DNA of 16,765 nucleotides from an uncultured Bacilli bacterium (GTDB taxonomy: Bacteria; Bacillota_I; Bacilli_A; RF39; UBA660), in the NCBI GenBank assembly GCA_947584955.1, contig CANPWS010000008.1, positions 1 through 16,765 on the forward strand, read 5' to 3'. The translations under genes were made by a program, and so were the position numbers. How positions within the stretch are numbered: the stretch's first letter is position 1; every line of letters starts with the position of its first letter. The notes below the pieces were generated by a model, which was not told the DNA's origin, did not search any database, and was given only the letters and a program-made list of their open reading frames with translations. This document shows positions 14,654 through 16,765 of this stretch, piece by piece.

Positions 14654-15171
14654 TGTATATAGATAAAAAATTAATTGAATTTTTCAAAAAACATAATTTA
14701 TATGAAGAAGAGATATTCGATTATATAAGAAATAATTTAACACTAGTTGATTATGATGATGATACCCAAAACATTTTCATTGGTTGTTATTATATGACAG
14801 ATAAAAAAAACATATTAAAAGGATTTAAATTATATGTTCCACGTATTTATAATGATATAACGATGATAGTAAGTATTCATGAATTTGTACATGCTATAAT
14901 TTCTTATAAATATTTAGGAAAAAAATATATTGTCGATATAACTTCTGAGGCACTACCTATGTTATATGAAAAAATATACATAAATGAACATCCTTACCCA
15001 GCTTTAATAAAATATGGAAATAAATTAGATGAAATGATTAATACTAATAATAATGATAGTTATTCATTTGGATTAAATGTTAGAGATACATTAATTGAAA
15101 ATTATGATTATAATATTGAAAATTCTAAAAAACTAATAAAAAATTTAAAAAAGAATAGGAAGAAGGTATAA
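14653..15171 (+). CDS. Small putative zinc metallopeptidase (HExxH), family not recognised
   Basis: 172 residues, soluble. Residues 76-80 are HEFVH in a hydrophobic context (IVSIHEFVHAII), the zincin active-site helix. Glu99 (TSEALPMLYEK), 19 residues after the second His, or Glu106, could be the third zinc ligand as in gluzincins. The resemblance in this segment to M3-type peptidases is only slight, and the protein is far smaller than M3 enzymes. The C-terminus is Lys/Asn-rich. An AAAGGAG SD lies inside the end of der, and the start overlaps the der stop by one base. Substrate unknown; zinc binding inferred from the motif. Confidence 0.68.
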   Translation: MYIDKKLIEFFKKHNLYEEEIFDYIRNNLTLVDYDDDTQNIFIGCYYMTDKKNILKGFKLYVPRIYNDITMIVSIHEFVHAIISYKYLGKKYIVDITSEALPMLYEKIYINEHPYPALIKYGNKLDEMINTNNNDSYSFGLNVRDTLIENYDYNIENSKKLIKNLKKNRKKV

Positions 15172-15174
15172 TAT

Positions 15175-15819
15175 ATGTATAATGAATTAGAAAAGAATTT
15201 AGAAAAAGATAAAAATATGCTTGATAATGCTTTTGAGACTACAAAATCAAAACATGGAGAAGAATTTGCTAAAAAAGGATTAATTAATTATTTTGTATAT
15301 TCTAAAATTTCAGGTATTAGTAGAGATAATAATGCTAGAGAAAATATGACTTTTTTAACAAAAAATAATCCATACATATTAAGTCAAATATTACTTGATT
15401 TTGCTATTTCTTCTTTTATGATTAATAGTATGAAACCAGATATAACAGAAAAAGAAGTATTAGCCTATTTTAATGATAAAGATGAGCTTTTAAAATATGA
15501 TAATGAGACAGTAACCAAAGTAGCGGCACTTGCTTGTACACTTTATCCTGATCAATCATTACTTTTAATAAACAACAATTATTCTATGTATAAATCTTTA
15601 GTTGAAACATTTATTAATGAAAGATATATTAATAATAAAAAAAATGAATTAGATAACTCATTAAGAACAAAATTTATATATTTAAAAAATTCTAACAGAC
15701 CTATGCCTATTAGTAAAGATAGACTTAACTATGCTACAAAAAGAATGACTCAAAATGCCTTAATGTATAATTTTCAAGACTTAAAAGATAATAAAAAATA
15801 TTTTTATAAAAAAAGCTAA
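15175..15819 (+). CDS. Unrecognised 214-residue helical protein, related in motifs to the protein at 6887-8344
   Basis: Soluble, mainly helical, no signal peptide. Motifs in order: SKHGEEFAKKGLINY (25-39), ISRDNNARE (48-56), MINSMKP (82-88) and PISKDRLNYA (178-187). The first three have clear counterparts in the same order in the 485-residue protein; the fourth resembles its ITRRNNAR segment loosely. No catalytic motif or metal cluster was seen. The ATG follows AGAAGG inside the end of the preceding gene, three bases after its stop, so it is the last gene of the der group. A hairpin 5 bases after its stop may end transcription or control spoVIF. Confidence 0.7.
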   Translation: MYNELEKNLEKDKNMLDNAFETTKSKHGEEFAKKGLINYFVYSKISGISRDNNARENMTFLTKNNPYILSQILLDFAISSFMINSMKPDITEKEVLAYFNDKDELLKYDNETVTKVAALACTLYPDQSLLLINNNYSMYKSLVETFINERYINNKKNELDNSLRTKFIYLKNSNRPMPISKDRLNYATKRMTQNALMYNFQDLKDNKKYFYKKS

Positions 15820-15845
15820 CAATAACCTCTTACAATCATATACTA
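15819..15845 (+). promoter_or_regulatory. Sigma-K-type promoter of spoVIF
   Basis: AC at 15819-15820, exactly 16 bases, then CATATACTA at 15837-15845, a full match to the mother-cell sigma-K pattern (AC, about 16 bases, CATANNNTA). Sigma-K control fits the late sporulation role of SpoVIF. The predicted start is about 15851-15853, giving a leader of roughly 13 bases. The -35 consensus is short, so the -10 carries most weight; sigma-E has a similar -10. Confidence 0.6.
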
Positions 15846-15859
15846 TATTGTAGGAGGTT
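15824..15859 (+). promoter_or_regulatory. Hairpin covering the spoVIF SD, with the -10 in its loop
   Basis: 13-bp stem: AACCTCTTACAAT (15824-15836) and ATTGTAGGAGGTT (15847-15859), with one T-G wobble and a 10-base loop CATATACTAT. The whole GGAGG SD is in the 3' arm and the sigma-K -10 is the loop. In read-through RNA the SD would be closed; in RNA started at the local promoter the 5' arm is missing. Four T follow the stem, so it might also work as a weak terminator for the der group. Confidence 0.72.
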
Positions 15860-15864
15860 TTAAT

Positions 15865-16113
15865 ATGGCTTTTTCTGATAATTTTTTTAAAAAAGTTGAA
15901 AAGAAAACCAATGTTGATAAAAATACTATACTTTCTCTAGCAAATAAACTTCAAGGTTCTAATATGAAAGATGAAAAAGTCTTAAGAGAAGTCATTAGTG
16001 ATATTTCTAAAATGACAGGAAGGGAAGTATCTAAAGAAAAGGAACAAAAAATTATTGATGCAATTATAAATGATAAAGTTCCTAATAATTTAGATAAATT
16101 TATCGATGAATAA
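15865..16113 (+). CDS. spoVIF: SpoVIF, stage VI sporulation protein F
   Basis: 82 residues, similar to the family. The N-terminal FFKKVEKKTNVDKNTILSLA, then KLQGSNMKDEKVLREVI and GREVSKEKEQKIIDAIIN, follow the pattern of SpoVIF (PF14069 as I recall it). The protein is soluble and helical. In B. subtilis SpoVIF is made late in the mother cell and is needed for proper coat assembly and mature spores; its biochemical action is not known to me. The ATG follows TAGGAGG, buried in the hairpin at 15824-15859, and a sigma-K-type promoter overlaps. It overlaps the next gene by eight bases (ATGAATAA), so both should be translated together. Confidence 0.86.
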   Translation: MAFSDNFFKKVEKKTNVDKNTILSLANKLQGSNMKDEKVLREVISDISKMTGREVSKEKEQKIIDAIINDKVPNNLDKFIDE

Positions 16114-16744
16114 TTTACTTATCGGAATTGTTGGAAATGAGCAAACCATCGATAATAAAAGTTATGAAGCAATAGTAAGAAATAACCTTAAATATTTAAA
16201 TAATAAATGTAGTTATGTTGGACTTATTGTTTATAATCAATTAGAACATTTTGATACTAATTTATTAGATATATGTGATGGGATTATTTTTCAAGGAGGA
16301 ACAAATATTTATCCATATCATTTTGAGATATTAGATTATGCTATTAATAATAATATACCTGTATTAGGTATATGCATGGGAATGCAAATAATTGGATTAT
16401 ACGCTAATAGGCAATCCGAAGAAGATTTAATTGAAACAGATAATCATTATAATACTAATCATATGATAAACATTAATAAAGATAGTATTTTATGTAAAAT
16501 CTTTGGTAACAATTTAAAAGTTAATTCAAGACATCATTATAAAATTGATCATATTGAAGCACCATTTATAATTAGTGCAAAAAGTAATGATGATGTTATT
16601 GAAGCAATAGAATTTATTGATAATGATAATTTTATATTAGGTCTTGAATTTCATCCAGAAGATATGGAAAATATGGAAGGATTATATAATTATTTTATAA
16701 AATATTGTTTAAAAAGGAAAAATAAAAGGAAACTAAAATTATAG
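16106..16744 (+). CDS. Class I glutamine amidotransferase-like hydrolase (C26, gamma-glutamyl-GABA hydrolase type)
   Basis: 212 residues, slightly shorter than typical PuuD-like enzymes (about 230-250). The nucleophile elbow is GICMGMQ with Cys90; the catalytic partners are His183 and Glu185 in LEFHPED. DGIIFQGG (58-65) and SRHHYKI (141-147) match the C26 substrate-pocket segments (GGxD and NSxHHQ types), although the usual Asp after GG is replaced by Thr-Asn. The family hydrolyses gamma-glutamyl amides such as gamma-glutamyl-GABA. It starts inside spoVIF without a clear SD, so it is probably made in the same late sporulation transcript. The stop codon lies in the loop of the terminator. Confidence 0.85.
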   Translation: MNNLLIGIVGNEQTIDNKSYEAIVRNNLKYLNNKCSYVGLIVYNQLEHFDTNLLDICDGIIFQGGTNIYPYHFEILDYAINNNIPVLGICMGMQIIGLYANRQSEEDLIETDNHYNTNHMININKDSILCKIFGNNLKVNSRHHYKIDHIEAPFIISAKSNDDVIEAIEFIDNDNFILGLEFHPEDMENMEGLYNYFIKYCLKRKNKRKLKL

Positions 16745-16757
16745 TTAGTTTCTTTTT
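16724..16757 (+). terminator. Intrinsic terminator of spoVIF and the C26 hydrolase
   Basis: AAAAGGAAACTAA (16724-16736) pairs with TTAGTTTCTTTTT (16745-16757) with one G-T wobble; the T-run forms the 3' side. The 8-base loop contains the stop codon TAG (16742-16744). Confidence 0.8.
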
Positions 16758-16765
16758 AGTATTAT

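Overview
This window looks like the chromosome of a very A+T-rich, endospore-forming Gram-positive bacterium, most likely a low-GC lineage of the Bacilli. The evidence is a set of sporulation genes (spoIID, spoIIQ, spoIIID, spoVIF), strong Shine-Dalgarno (SD) sequences of GGAGG and AGGTG type, rod-shape gene mbl, and proteins rich in Lys, Asn and Ile. TGA is used as a stop (end of the DUF1146 gene, end of the 161-residue gene) and Trp is TGG, so this is the standard bacterial code and not the Mycoplasma code. No phage, insertion sequence, CRISPR array, tRNA or rRNA was seen.

Left third, minus strand (1-4381), read right to left: an anchored lipoprotein with a long charged cytoplasmic tail, a terminator, then rpiB, a DUF1146 membrane protein, spoIID, spoIIQ, spoIIID and the start of mbl. 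As I recall it, this is the Bacillus order ywlF(rpiB)...ywzB...spoIID...spoIIQ...spoIIID-mbl with the intervening glyA, upp, atp and murA genes absent. SpoIID and SpoIIQ act in forespore engulfment, SpoIIID is a mother-cell regulator, and Mbl is the actin-like cell-wall organiser.

Middle (4648-8450): a short unrecognised membrane protein on the plus strand meets, tail to tail across a shared terminator, a minus-strand group. That group is a small 40-residue ORF, an unrecognised 485-residue protein, gmk, and a membrane protein resembling a catalytically dead signal peptidase I.

Right half, plus strand (8625-16744): gltX-cysS-zinc metallopeptidase (YugP type); engB with its own promoter and terminator; an unrecognised 161-residue gene; der with its own promoter, followed by a small HExxH protein and an unrecognised 214-residue protein; finally spoVIF overlapping a class I glutamine amidotransferase-like (C26) hydrolase and ending in a terminator. 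The theme is translation (GluRS, CysRS), ribosome-assembly GTPases (EngB, Der) and sporulation.

The most interesting signals are regulatory. At both spoIIQ and spoVIF, a sporulation-sigma -10 element lies in the loop of a strong hairpin whose 3' arm contains all or part of the gene's SD. RNA started at the local promoter would lack the 5' arm and have a free SD, whereas read-through RNA would fold and hide it. A second lead is that the unrecognised 485- and 214-residue proteins share colinear motifs and may define an undescribed family.
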